NCBI RefSeq assembly: GCF_030269515.1
Contig: NZ_BSTM01000001.1
Span: 186,001 to 250,000, forward strand
DNA length: 64,000 bases
Reading direction: 5' to 3'
Origin: Actinomadura sp. NBRC 104412
Lineage (GTDB): Bacteria; Actinomycetota; Actinomycetes; Streptosporangiales; Streptosporangiaceae
Below are positions 7,930 through 15,758 of the stretch, piece after piece (position 1 is the stretch's first letter; every line of letters begins with the position of its first letter). The notes under the pieces are model-generated. The model saw nothing but the letters and a program-made list of their open reading frames with translations. It ran no database searches and was not told the origin of the DNA. Made by a program: the position numbers and the translations under genes.

Positions 7930-8775
7930 TTGTCGATCCGCGGCCTAAACAGCTCGTCCGGCTCGCACAGCACGTTCGGGAAGGGGCCCACCACGGCCAG
8001 TAACCAGCTCCGCCAGCCACGACTGGCACAGGTGATCGCGTCCGTGCTGCGCAGCCGCATCGTCAAGGGCCAGCTCGCCGACGGTGACGCGCTGCCCCGC
8101 CAGGAGGACCTGCTGCGCGAGTTCGGCGTCGGCAAGCCCGCGCTGCGCGAGGCGCTGCGGATCCTGGAGTCCGAGGGGCTGATCTCCGTGCGCCGGGGGA
8201 ACCGTGGCGGCGCGATCGTCCACGTTCCACGGGTGGCCAACGCCGCGTACACCTTCGGCCTGGTGTTGCAGTCGCAGTCGGTACGGCTGGCCGACCTCAG
8301 CGAGGCGCTCAAGCGGATCGAGCCGGTGTGCGCCGGGCTGTGCGCGGCCCGCGACGACCGCCACACGGCGGTGCTGCCGCGCCTGCGCGAGCTCCACGAG
8401 CAGATCATCGACAACCTGGACGACGAGGTGGCCTTCACCCGGCTGTCCCGCCACTTCCATGAGGAGCTGGTCGCCTCCTGCGGCAACCAGACGATGATCC
8501 TGGTCATCGGCGCGCTGGAGTCGCTGTGGTCGCGGCAGGAGGTGGACTGGGCGTCCCGGGCGAGGGCGGCCAAGGTCTTCCCCGAGCGCGGGCAGCGCCG
8601 CGCCGGCGTGCGCGCGCACGAGCGGATCCTGCAGCTCATCGATCGCGGGGACGTCGCCGGTGTGGAGCGGCAGGTCCGCGTCCACCTGGAGGCCAGCCTG
8701 CTGTACGCGCTCGACCCCGACGAGCAGGAGATCGTCAGGCCGGGCGACCTGCCGGACGGGGCGCCGCCGGCGTAG
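7930..8775 (+). CDS. FadR/GntR-family transcriptional regulator (copy 1)
   Basis: DNA-binding regulator of up to 281 residues. The winged helix lies at about 28-100 (QPRLAQVIASVLRSRIVKG ... KPALREALRILESEGLI) and is followed by an all-helical FCD ligand-binding domain. The start is uncertain: the only upstream candidate is TTG 7930, with no strong ribosome site, and the first 25 residues look unconserved. It is clearly paralogous to the regulator at 22969-23787 (same QPRLA start, same LREALRILExEGLI and VRRGNxGGAxVH blocks). It probably controls the acyl-CoA synthetase and the 8946-13421 operon. Confidence 0.87.
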   Translation: MSIRGLNSSSGSHSTFGKGPTTASNQLRQPRLAQVIASVLRSRIVKGQLADGDALPRQEDLLREFGVGKPALREALRILESEGLISVRRGNRGGAIVHVPRVANAAYTFGLVLQSQSVRLADLSEALKRIEPVCAGLCAARDDRHTAVLPRLRELHEQIIDNLDDEVAFTRLSRHFHEELVASCGNQTMILVIGALESLWSRQEVDWASRARAAKVFPERGQRRAGVRAHERILQLIDRGDVAGVERQVRVHLEASLLYALDPDEQEIVRPGDLPDGAPPA

Positions 8776-8889
8776 CGCGCCCATTCCGCCCCCTCTTCCA
8801 CCGATCCCAGACCACCGCGTACACCCCTACGCCCGGCGCTCCCTGGACTTTCACTTTCGCCATGCCCGAACTCCGACCCTTTTAGCTCC

Positions 8890-8907
8890 ATCGTTTAAAT
8901 GATAGAT
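8890..8907. promoter_or_regulatory. candidate FadR-type operator B
   Basis: ATCGTTTAAATGATAGAT. The first 14 bases are a near-perfect palindrome (ATC-N-TTTAAA-N-GAT). It stands out in otherwise very GC-rich DNA, 39 bp upstream of the hydrolase start. Read on the opposite strand it matches the site at 13439-13456 in 14 of 18 positions. It is likely the operator for one of the two FadR-type regulators. Confidence 0.5.
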
Positions 8908-8945
8908 TGCATGAGCCCGCTCATCCACACCTCCCGGGAGGGGCC

Positions 8946-9731
8946 GTGAGCGAATCCGAGGACATCGTCGTGATAGCGGGAGCCGAGCTGGAGCGGCGCA
9001 CGCTGGGATGTGGGCCGCCGCTGCTGTTCCTCCACGGCGAGGACGGCCACCTGTTCACCGAGCCCGTGCTGCGGGAGCTCGCCGGTCACTTCGAAGTGAC
9101 CGCGCCCTCGCATCCGGGGTGGGGCCGCTCGCCGCGTTCGCAGCGCTACCGGGACATCGACGATGTCGCCTACACCTACCTCGACCTGCTGGAGTCCATG
9201 GAGGGGCCGGTCACGCTCGTGGGCGTGTCCCTCGGCGGCTGGCTGGCCTGTGAGATCGCCACGAAGTGCGAGCACAACATCGCGGCCCTGGTGCTGGTGG
9301 CACCGGTCGGCCTGCGCGTCGGCGAGCCGCGCACCCGCACCTTCCTCGACATCTACGCGGCCCCGCCACAGGCCCTCAGCGCATCGCTGTACGGGGACGA
9401 GGCCCGCCGTCCCGACCTGACCGCGCTCACCGACGAGCAGTTCGGCTACCTGGCGCGCGCCCAGGAGGCGGTCGCCCACTACGCCTGGGAGCCGTACTTC
9501 CACAGCCCCACGCTGGCCGACCGGCTGCGCCGCATCACCGTCCCGACCCTGGTGGTGGGCGGCGGGCGTGACCGGTTCCTGCTGGTGGAGGGCTACCTGG
9601 AGGAGTTCGCCTCCCGGCTGGGCGGCGAAGCGCGGGTCCTGACGATCCCGGACGCCGGGCACCGCGTCGAGGAGGAGGCGCCGGCCGAGCTGGCACGGGC
9701 GATCGCGGGCTTCGCGCGCCGGACCGCCTGA
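8946..9731 (+). CDS. alpha/beta hydrolase
   Basis: A 261-residue alpha/beta-hydrolase-fold enzyme. Visible are the oxyanion loop FLHGEDGH (28-35), nucleophile elbow GVSLGG (Ser95), acid residue in VVGGGRDRF and catalytic His in DAGHRVEEE. It is the first gene of an operon with a flavin monooxygenase and a CocE-type hydrolase, suggesting ester, lactone or C-C hydrolysis in a catabolic route. I chose GTG 8946 because GGGAGGGG precedes it at about 3 bp; an upstream in-frame TTG at 8907 lies in the candidate operator. Confidence 0.85.
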   Translation: MSESEDIVVIAGAELERRTLGCGPPLLFLHGEDGHLFTEPVLRELAGHFEVTAPSHPGWGRSPRSQRYRDIDDVAYTYLDLLESMEGPVTLVGVSLGGWLACEIATKCEHNIAALVLVAPVGLRVGEPRTRTFLDIYAAPPQALSASLYGDEARRPDLTALTDEQFGYLARAQEAVAHYAWEPYFHSPTLADRLRRITVPTLVVGGGRDRFLLVEGYLEEFASRLGGEARVLTIPDAGHRVEEEAPAELARAIAGFARRTA

Positions 9732-9778
9732 GCACCCGCCCGATGGATCCGAAGGGGAAGACTCCGAAGGAGAAGCCG

Positions 9779-10999
9779 ATGTTCCGTGCCTGGGCGTTCA
9801 CCGAGATGCCCTACCCCTACCTGCCGCCAGAGGACTCCTTCGAGTCGGTCCGGGTCACCCTGCCCAGCCGCCTGTACGACCCCGAGACCGGCTATCAGCT
9901 CTACCGCAAGTACCTGGACATCTACGCCGCGGCCGACGAGCTCGGGCTCGACGTGATGCTGAACGAGCATCATGCCACCGCCACCTGCGTGGAACCCGCC
10001 GTGCCCCTCACGATGGCGATCCTCGCGAGGGAGACCCGGCGGGCCCGGCTGCTGGCGCTCGGCAACCCCATCGCCAACCGGCGCGATCCGGTGCGGGTCG
10101 CGGAGGAGATGGCGATGGTGGACGTCATCTCCCAGGGCCGGGCCGAGGTCGGCTTCGTCCGCGGCGTACCGCAGGAGATCTCCGCGGGCAATGTCAGCCC
10201 GGTGGACATGAAGGCCCGTTTCTGGGAGGCCGCCGAGCTGATCCGCACGGCGTGGACCAGCCACGACGGCCCGTTCAACTGGGAGGGCCGGCATTTCCAC
10301 CACCGGCAGGTCAACGTGTGGCCGCGGGTCTACCAGGAACCGCACCCGCCGATCTGGGTGCCGACGCAGAGCACCTCGACCGCGGTGGAGGTGGCCGAGC
10401 GCGGCTTCACGCTCGCCACGATCCTGAACGGGCGGCGGGGCGCGCGCAAGATCTTCGACGCGTACCGGAGCCGCAGCGCCGAATGCGGCCTCGGCGACCC
10501 GCCGCCGGGACGGTTCGCCTATCTCGGCCTGGTGTACGTCGGGGAGACCGACGAGGAGGGGTACGCCGGGGCGCGCAAGCTCCAGTGGTACCTGCGGCAC
10601 AACAAGGTGCCGTCACAGTTCACCAACGTGCCGGGCTACCACGACCCCGCGCTGCGGGCCTCCCTGCTGCGCAAGCAGGCGAACGGGGAGGCGATCGACA
10701 GCCCTGTCGCGCACCTGGCGGACGCGCCCGTCGAGGAGCTCACCGCGGGTGGCTACTTCTTCGCCGGCGGCCCCGACACCGTCGCCGCCCAGGTCGCCGA
10801 CTTCTACGGGGCGGTCGGCGGCTTCGGCCACCTGCTGATGATGGTGCAGGCGGGGACGATGGGATACGACATGGCGACGCGGTCGATGCGGCTGTTCGCG
10901 CGGGAGGTGCTGCCGCGGCTGCGCGAAGAGCTCGACACGGACACCGCCCCGGCGTCGTCCGGCGGCTCGAACGCCCGCGTGCCCGCCGGTCGTTCGTGA
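9779..10999 (+). CDS. LLM-class (luciferase-like) flavin-dependent monooxygenase
   Basis: A 406-residue bacterial-luciferase-like protein that would use FMNH2 and O2. Family features include an N-terminal strand with acidic and aromatic residues, the LDVMLNEHHATATCVEP segment (the NEHH block typical of LLM enzymes) and GRAEVGFVRGVPQE. ATG 9779 is preferred because AAGGAG lies 6-11 bases upstream; an in-frame ATG at 9743 is the alternative. It sits between two hydrolases, so an oxygenation followed by hydrolysis is a reasonable inference; the substrate is unknown. Confidence 0.87.
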   Translation: MFRAWAFTEMPYPYLPPEDSFESVRVTLPSRLYDPETGYQLYRKYLDIYAAADELGLDVMLNEHHATATCVEPAVPLTMAILARETRRARLLALGNPIANRRDPVRVAEEMAMVDVISQGRAEVGFVRGVPQEISAGNVSPVDMKARFWEAAELIRTAWTSHDGPFNWEGRHFHHRQVNVWPRVYQEPHPPIWVPTQSTSTAVEVAERGFTLATILNGRRGARKIFDAYRSRSAECGLGDPPPGRFAYLGLVYVGETDEEGYAGARKLQWYLRHNKVPSQFTNVPGYHDPALRASLLRKQANGEAIDSPVAHLADAPVEELTAGGYFFAGGPDTVAAQVADFYGAVGGFGHLLMMVQAGTMGYDMATRSMRLFAREVLPRLREELDTDTAPASSGGSNARVPAGRS

Positions 11000-11001
11000 C
11001 G

Positions 11002-12654
11002 ATGGCGTCCCCCCGGATGCCCCTGGCGCCTCGTATGGAGGTCCGCTACGACCTGATGGTCCCCATGCGGGACGGCACGGCGCTGGCCACCGACGTCTAC
11101 CTGCCGGGCGACGGGGCCTTTCCCGCGCTGTTGCAACGTGTCCCGTACGGCCGGTCCAACCCCGCGATCCTGAACGGCGCGCTGGACGTGAGCCGGGCCG
11201 TGCGCCGCGGCTACGCGGTGGTGGTCCAGGACTGCCGCGGACGGTTCGGGTCGGAGGGCACGTTCACCCCGTTCGCGCATGAGGGGGAGGACGGAGCCGA
11301 CACCATCCGGTGGATCACCGCGCAGGACTGGTGCGCGGGCGAGGTCGGCATGTTCGGCCGTTCCTACTCCGGCCTGCTGCAATGGCACACCGCCGCGGAG
11401 GGCCCGCCGGGACTCGCCGCCATCGCGCCGATGTTCTCGGGCGCCGACGTCCTCCGCGGGTGGCTGGCGCCGCAGGGGGTGCTCGAATGGGGCTTCGCGG
11501 TTCTGTGGAGCGTGCGCCACCTGGCCCCCGACCTGCTGGCGCGCGCCGGACGACCGCCGCACGACCTGCTGGACGTGATCGACGACATCGACGAGGTGCT
11601 CTTCGAGCGTCCCGGCGACGACAGGATCGACCGGATGCGGGAGCTCCTGCCGTTCCTGGACGACTGGCTGGATCCGCGGCGGCGGGACGCCGTGCTCGCC
11701 GCGCATGCGCCCGACCCGGCGCGGATCGACGTTCCGGTGCTGCTCATCGCGGGCTGGTTCGACCTGTTCCTGAGCGGCTGCCTGGACTCGTACGCCAGGC
11801 TCGGACGCGGGACCGCGCGGGAGCTCGTGATCGGCCCGTGGGCGCACGGCGGCACCGGGCCGGGGGTGTTCCCCGAACGCGACTTCGGCGTACGTGCGAG
11901 CGCCGATGCCGCGCGGCTGACCGACCGGCAGCTCGACTGGTTCGACCGGTGGCTGCGCGAGGAGGACGAGCCGCCGCGGCCCGCACCCGCGGTCACCTAC
12001 TTCCAGACCGGCGCCGACCGGTGGCGCCACGACGAGACCTGGCCTCCCCGCCAGGCGTCCGCCCTCGACCTGTATCTGGTGCCGGGCGCGCTGGAGGACC
12101 GTCCGCCGGAGGCCACCGGTACCGTCCGGCTGCGCTACGACGAGGCGGATCCGGTGCCCACGGTCGGCGGCCCGACGTTCCTGCCCGGACTGGAGATCGG
12201 GGCGAACGCCGGACCGCGGGACCAGTCGCGGCTGCTCGGCCGGGACGATGTGTGCCACTTCGTCACCGAGCCGCTGGAGCGGGAGCTTGACGTGGCGGGC
12301 GGGGTCGTCCTGACCGTGTGCGCCCGCCCGCCCCTGCCCGGCATGTCCGTCTGCGCGCGCCTGGTCGAGATGAGCGCCTCGGGCCGGGCCATGGTGCTCA
12401 CCGAGGCCGCCGCGCGTCTCCCCGGCGCCGGCGGGCCGCGGCTCGTGCGGCTCGACCTGGGGGCGCTGGCGCACCGGTTCGCCGCCCACAGCCGGATCGG
12501 GGTGATCCTCGCGGCCACCGGCCATCCAAGGTACCGGCGCTGGGTCACCGAGGACGTGCCGAAGGCGCCGCGCACCGGGGAGATCGAGATCGTCTGCGGC
12601 GACGAGCGGGCACCGTCACGGCTCGTCCTCCCTGTTCTGAAGGAGGCGGAATGA
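11002..12654 (+). CDS. CocE/NonD-family hydrolase (X-Pro dipeptidyl-peptidase-like)
   Basis: A 550-residue serine hydrolase of the cocaine-esterase/glutaryl-acylase family. The N-terminal alpha/beta-hydrolase domain has the nucleophile motif GRSYSG (119-124, Ser121) and VVVQDCRGRFGSEG. The C-terminal half is the jelly-roll domain typical of the family. The start is ATG 11002, or GTG 10996, which overlaps the previous stop. The 3' end overlaps the following ATG as ATGA. It likely hydrolyses an ester or amide in the same pathway as its neighbours. Confidence 0.85.
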   Translation: MASPRMPLAPRMEVRYDLMVPMRDGTALATDVYLPGDGAFPALLQRVPYGRSNPAILNGALDVSRAVRRGYAVVVQDCRGRFGSEGTFTPFAHEGEDGADTIRWITAQDWCAGEVGMFGRSYSGLLQWHTAAEGPPGLAAIAPMFSGADVLRGWLAPQGVLEWGFAVLWSVRHLAPDLLARAGRPPHDLLDVIDDIDEVLFERPGDDRIDRMRELLPFLDDWLDPRRRDAVLAAHAPDPARIDVPVLLIAGWFDLFLSGCLDSYARLGRGTARELVIGPWAHGGTGPGVFPERDFGVRASADAARLTDRQLDWFDRWLREEDEPPRPAPAVTYFQTGADRWRHDETWPPRQASALDLYLVPGALEDRPPEATGTVRLRYDEADPVPTVGGPTFLPGLEIGANAGPRDQSRLLGRDDVCHFVTEPLERELDVAGGVVLTVCARPPLPGMSVCARLVEMSASGRAMVLTEAAARLPGAGGPRLVRLDLGALAHRFAAHSRIGVILAATGHPRYRRWVTEDVPKAPRTGEIEIVCGDERAPSRLVLPVLKEAE

Positions 12655-13421
12655 TCGTCATGGTGGGGCTCGGCAATCTGGGCCTGGCCCTGGGCGGACG
12701 GCTCGTCGAGTGCGGGCACGACGTGTGCGGGGTCGACCTCGCCGAGGCCCGGCGCTCCGCGTGGGCGGAGCTGACCGGGCGCACCGCCGCGCCGTCCCTG
12801 GACGAGGTGGACTGGGCGCAGGCCGAGCGGGTCTTCGTCGTCGTCCGGCTCACCGAGCAGGCGGCGGCGGTGCTCGACAGGCTGGCGGCCGAGCCGGGCG
12901 AACGCACCTGCTTCGTGGTGACGACGCTCGACCCGTCGTTCGCCGGCGCTCTCGGCGACCGCGCGCGGCCGGGTCTGCGGGTCGTGGAGCTGCCGGTGTC
13001 GGGCGGGGCCGCCGGCGCCTCCGGCGGCACGCTCACCGCGATGGCGGCGGGGCCGCTGTCCGACGCCGACGCGCGCCTGCTGACCACCACGCTCGCCGCG
13101 CACCTGGTGACCTTCGACGCCTACGGCGAGCCGACGCTGGCCAAGCTGTTCAACAACGTGACCGGCGCGTACAACGCGCTGGTGCTCGCCGAGATGCTGC
13201 TGCTCGCCGAGCGCGCCGGGGTGGATCCGCGCCGCCTGCACCAGGTGCTGCTCACCTCGTCCGGCGGCAGTTGGATGGCGGCGGGCTTCGCCGATCTGCT
13301 CGACGACCTGCTGGACAAGGACGTCCGGCTGCTCCGCGCCCATCTCGGCGGGCTGCCCGACCTCTCGCTCGGCACCGGCCTGCCGGAACGGCTGGCGGCC
13401 GCGCGCCGCCTGCTGGCCTGA
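12651..13421 (+). CDS. NAD-binding 3-hydroxyisobutyrate-dehydrogenase-like protein
   Basis: A 256-residue beta-hydroxyacid dehydrogenase-family protein. The N-terminal Rossmann motif is VGLGNLGLALGGRL. The substrate-binding motif region reads PVSGGAAGASGGTLTAM, and the helix carrying the usual catalytic Lys reads AKLFNNVTGAYNALVLAE (K in AKLFNN). It is somewhat shorter than typical members (about 290). AAGGAGG lies directly upstream of the ATG, which overlaps the CocE stop. Last gene of the 8946-13421 operon. Confidence 0.82.
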   Translation: MIVMVGLGNLGLALGGRLVECGHDVCGVDLAEARRSAWAELTGRTAAPSLDEVDWAQAERVFVVVRLTEQAAAVLDRLAAEPGERTCFVVTTLDPSFAGALGDRARPGLRVVELPVSGGAAGASGGTLTAMAAGPLSDADARLLTTTLAAHLVTFDAYGEPTLAKLFNNVTGAYNALVLAEMLLLAERAGVDPRRLHQVLLTSSGGSWMAAGFADLLDDLLDKDVRLLRAHLGGLPDLSLGTGLPERLAAARRLLA

Positions 13422-13438
13422 CCCTGGACCGCAAACGT

Positions 13439-13456
13439 ATCTATTGTTTAACTGAT
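13439..13456. promoter_or_regulatory. candidate FadR-type operator C
   Basis: ATCTATTGTTTAACTGAT, an AT-rich island 23 bp upstream of the amidohydrolase start. It matches the reverse complement of the 8890-8907 site at 14 of 18 positions and, with a different alignment on the same strand, shares 12 of 14 positions of ATYGTTTAAMTGAT. This suggests one regulator controls both units. Confidence 0.5.
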
Positions 13457-13478
13457 AAGCGAGGAGAGGAGCCCTTCC

Positions 13479-14729
13479 ATGCCCAGCCTTGACGAACTGG
13501 AGAAGAACACCGGGTTCACCACCGCGGTGAAGGGCAAGGTCACCTTCCTGCCCGAGCCGGACCGGCAGGAGCGCGCCTACACCGTCATCTCCGTCGACGA
13601 CCACATCGTCGAGCCGCCGGACACCTTCGAGGGCCGGCTGCCCGCCAAGTTCGCCGACCGCGCGCCCCGCATCGTCGACAAGGACGGCGCGCACGTCTGG
13701 GTGTACGACGGGCAGGACATCCCCAACGTCGGGTTCAACGCCGTGGTCGGCCGTCCCGTCGAGGAGTACAGCTTCGAGCCCGCCCGCTTCGAGCACATGC
13801 GGCGGGGCGCCTGGGACATCCATCACCGGATCAAGGACATGGACCTTTCGGGCGTCTACGCCTCGCTGTGCTTCCCCTCGTTCCTGCCGGGCTTCGCCGG
13901 GCAGCGCCTCCAACTCACGACGAAGGACCCGGAGCTGGCGCTGGCCGCGGTACGGGCATGGAACGACTGGCACCTGGAGGAGTGGTGCGGCGCCTACCCG
14001 GACCGCATGATCCCGTGCCAGCTTCCCTACCTCCTGGATCCGGAGGTCGGCGCGCAGGAGATCTACCGCAACGCCGAGCGCGGATTCAAGGCGGTCACGT
14101 TCTCCGAGGGACCGCACGCGCTCGGCCTGCCGACCCTGCACTCCGGCCACTGGGACCCCATCATGCGGGCGTGCGCGGAGACGCAGACCGTCGTCAACCT
14201 CCACATCGGATCGTCCGGCACGTCCCCCGGCACCTCCGACGACGCCCCACCCGACGTGGTCGGCGTGCTGTTCTTCGCGTACGCGATGTACGCCGCCGTC
14301 GACTGGCTGTACTCGCTGATCCCGGTGCGCTACCCCGACATCAGGATCTGCCTGTCGGAGGGCGGCATCGGCTGGGTTCCCGGGCTGCTCGACCGGCTCG
14401 ACCACATGCTCGGCTACCACCGCATGTACGGGACGTGGGAGGGCATCGAGCTCACACCGGCGGAGGTGCTCAAGCGCAACTTCTGGTTCTGCGCCGTGGA
14501 GGACCCGACGACGTTCGCGCTGCGCGACCGGATCGGCGTCGACCACATCCTCGTCGAGCAGGACTACCCCCACTGCGACTCCACCTGGCCGCACACCCAG
14601 CGGGTGCTGGCCGAGGAGATCGGCGCCCTCCCGCCCGCCGACATCCGCAAGATCACCTGGGAGAACGCCGCGAACCTCTACCGGCACCTAGTCCCGCCCG
14701 AGGTCGCCGCCGACCCGAACGCGTACTAG
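13479..14729 (+). CDS. metal-dependent amidohydrolase (amidohydrolase_2, ACMSD-like)
   Basis: A 416-residue TIM-barrel amidohydrolase-2 protein. The N-terminal metal motif appears as SVDDHIVEPPDTF (DxH-type), with later landmarks NLHIGSSG, EGGIGWVPGLLDRLDH and EQDYPHCDSTWPHT, where the last active-site Asp and His sit. Members are hydrolases or non-oxidative decarboxylases such as ACMSD. GAGGAGAG precedes the ATG. The gene has its own promoter/operator block and its stop overlaps the convergent oxidase gene by 4 bp. Confidence 0.87.
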   Translation: MPSLDELEKNTGFTTAVKGKVTFLPEPDRQERAYTVISVDDHIVEPPDTFEGRLPAKFADRAPRIVDKDGAHVWVYDGQDIPNVGFNAVVGRPVEEYSFEPARFEHMRRGAWDIHHRIKDMDLSGVYASLCFPSFLPGFAGQRLQLTTKDPELALAAVRAWNDWHLEEWCGAYPDRMIPCQLPYLLDPEVGAQEIYRNAERGFKAVTFSEGPHALGLPTLHSGHWDPIMRACAETQTVVNLHIGSSGTSPGTSDDAPPDVVGVLFFAYAMYAAVDWLYSLIPVRYPDIRICLSEGGIGWVPGLLDRLDHMLGYHRMYGTWEGIELTPAEVLKRNFWFCAVEDPTTFALRDRIGVDHILVEQDYPHCDSTWPHTQRVLAEEIGALPPADIRKITWENAANLYRHLVPPEVAADPNAY

Positions 14730-15751
14730 AGAAGGTCCGGGGTGATCTCGCCCGGCGAGGTCACCCCGCACAACCGCATCGCGCGGACCAGTTCGCTCGT
14801 CAGGTCGTCCAGCAGGGCGCGCACGCCGTCCGCGCCGCCGGTCGCCAGCGCCCACAGGACCGGCCGCCCGACGAGCACGGCCCGCGCCCCGAGCGCGAGC
14901 GCCTTGAGCACGTCGGTTCCCGACCGGACACCGCCGTCGACCAGCACCTCCGCCCTGCCCTGGACGGCGTCCACCACCTCGCGCAGCGCGTCCGCCGAGG
15001 CCACCGCGGTGTCGAGCTGGCGTCCCCCGTGGTTGGAGACGATCACGCCGCGCGCGCCGGCGTCCACGCACGCGACCGCGTCGTCGCCCCGCAGCACGCC
15101 CTTGACGGCGATCGGCAGGCCGCCCGTCTCCGCCACCCAGGCCAGGTCGCCGGGGGTCACGGTGTCGTCGAGGTCGGTCGAGTAGGCCGACAGCGAGGCG
15201 TCCGCCAGGTTGGCGGCCCGCAGGTCGCCGGCCGGCAGCCAGTAGCCGTTGCGCCTGTCCCGTGGACGGTCGCCGACCGCCGCGGCGTCGACGGTGACCA
15301 CGACGCCCTGGTAACCGGACGCGGCCGCGCGCCGTACCAGCTCGGCGGTCAGCCCGCGGTCACGGAGCACGTAGAGCTGGAACCAGCGCGGCGCCGGTGG
15401 CGTGAGCGCGGCGATCTCCTCCAGGGAGACGGTGGAGTACGTCGACACCATCATGCCCGCCCCGGCGGCGGCCGCGCCCACGGCGGTGGCCAGCTCGCCC
15501 TCGGGATGCGCGAGGCGCTGCATGCCCGCGGGCGCGACCAGCACCGGCGTGCGGACCCGGTGCCCGAGCACGTCGGTGGCCGACGACACCGACGACACGT
15601 CGCGCATCGTCCTGGGGCGCAGCCGGAGCCGGCGCCACGCCCGCAGGTTGTCCTCCACCGTGCGTTCCTCGCCCGCGCCGCCCGCGTAGTAGTCGTAGAC
15701 CGCCGGATGCAGCGCGAAGGCCGCCCGGCGCTCCAGGTCCCGCAGATCCAT
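14726..15751 (-). CDS. FMN-dependent alpha-hydroxy-acid oxidase/dehydrogenase
   Basis: A 341-residue FMN TIM-barrel enzyme of the glycolate oxidase / L-lactate / mandelate dehydrogenase family. It oxidises L-2-hydroxy acids to 2-oxo acids. Landmarks are YDYYAGGAGEERTVEDN near the N-terminus, PVLVAPAGMQRLAHPEGE, the active-site His-Arg in VSNHGGRQLDT and VDGGVRSGTDVLKALALGA binding FMN phosphate. It lies 7 bp downstream of a ThDP enzyme in the same operon, the same pairing as mandelate dehydrogenase with benzoylformate decarboxylase. The true hydroxy acid is unknown. Confidence 0.88.
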   Translation of the reverse strand: MDLRDLERRAAFALHPAVYDYYAGGAGEERTVEDNLRAWRRLRLRPRTMRDVSSVSSATDVLGHRVRTPVLVAPAGMQRLAHPEGELATAVGAAAAGAGMMVSTYSTVSLEEIAALTPPAPRWFQLYVLRDRGLTAELVRRAAASGYQGVVVTVDAAAVGDRPRDRRNGYWLPAGDLRAANLADASLSAYSTDLDDTVTPGDLAWVAETGGLPIAVKGVLRGDDAVACVDAGARGVIVSNHGGRQLDTAVASADALREVVDAVQGRAEVLVDGGVRSGTDVLKALALGARAVLVGRPVLWALATGGADGVRALLDDLTSELVRAMRLCGVTSPGEITPDLL

Positions 15752-15758
15752 CGGCCGC

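Noticed and set aside
12135..14687. An 850-codon open frame antisense to the CocE, dehydrogenase and amidohydrolase genes
   Set aside because: Its composition is Arg/Gly/His/Gln-rich with no recognisable domain, and it crosses three intact plus-strand genes. Long antisense frames are expected at this GC content.
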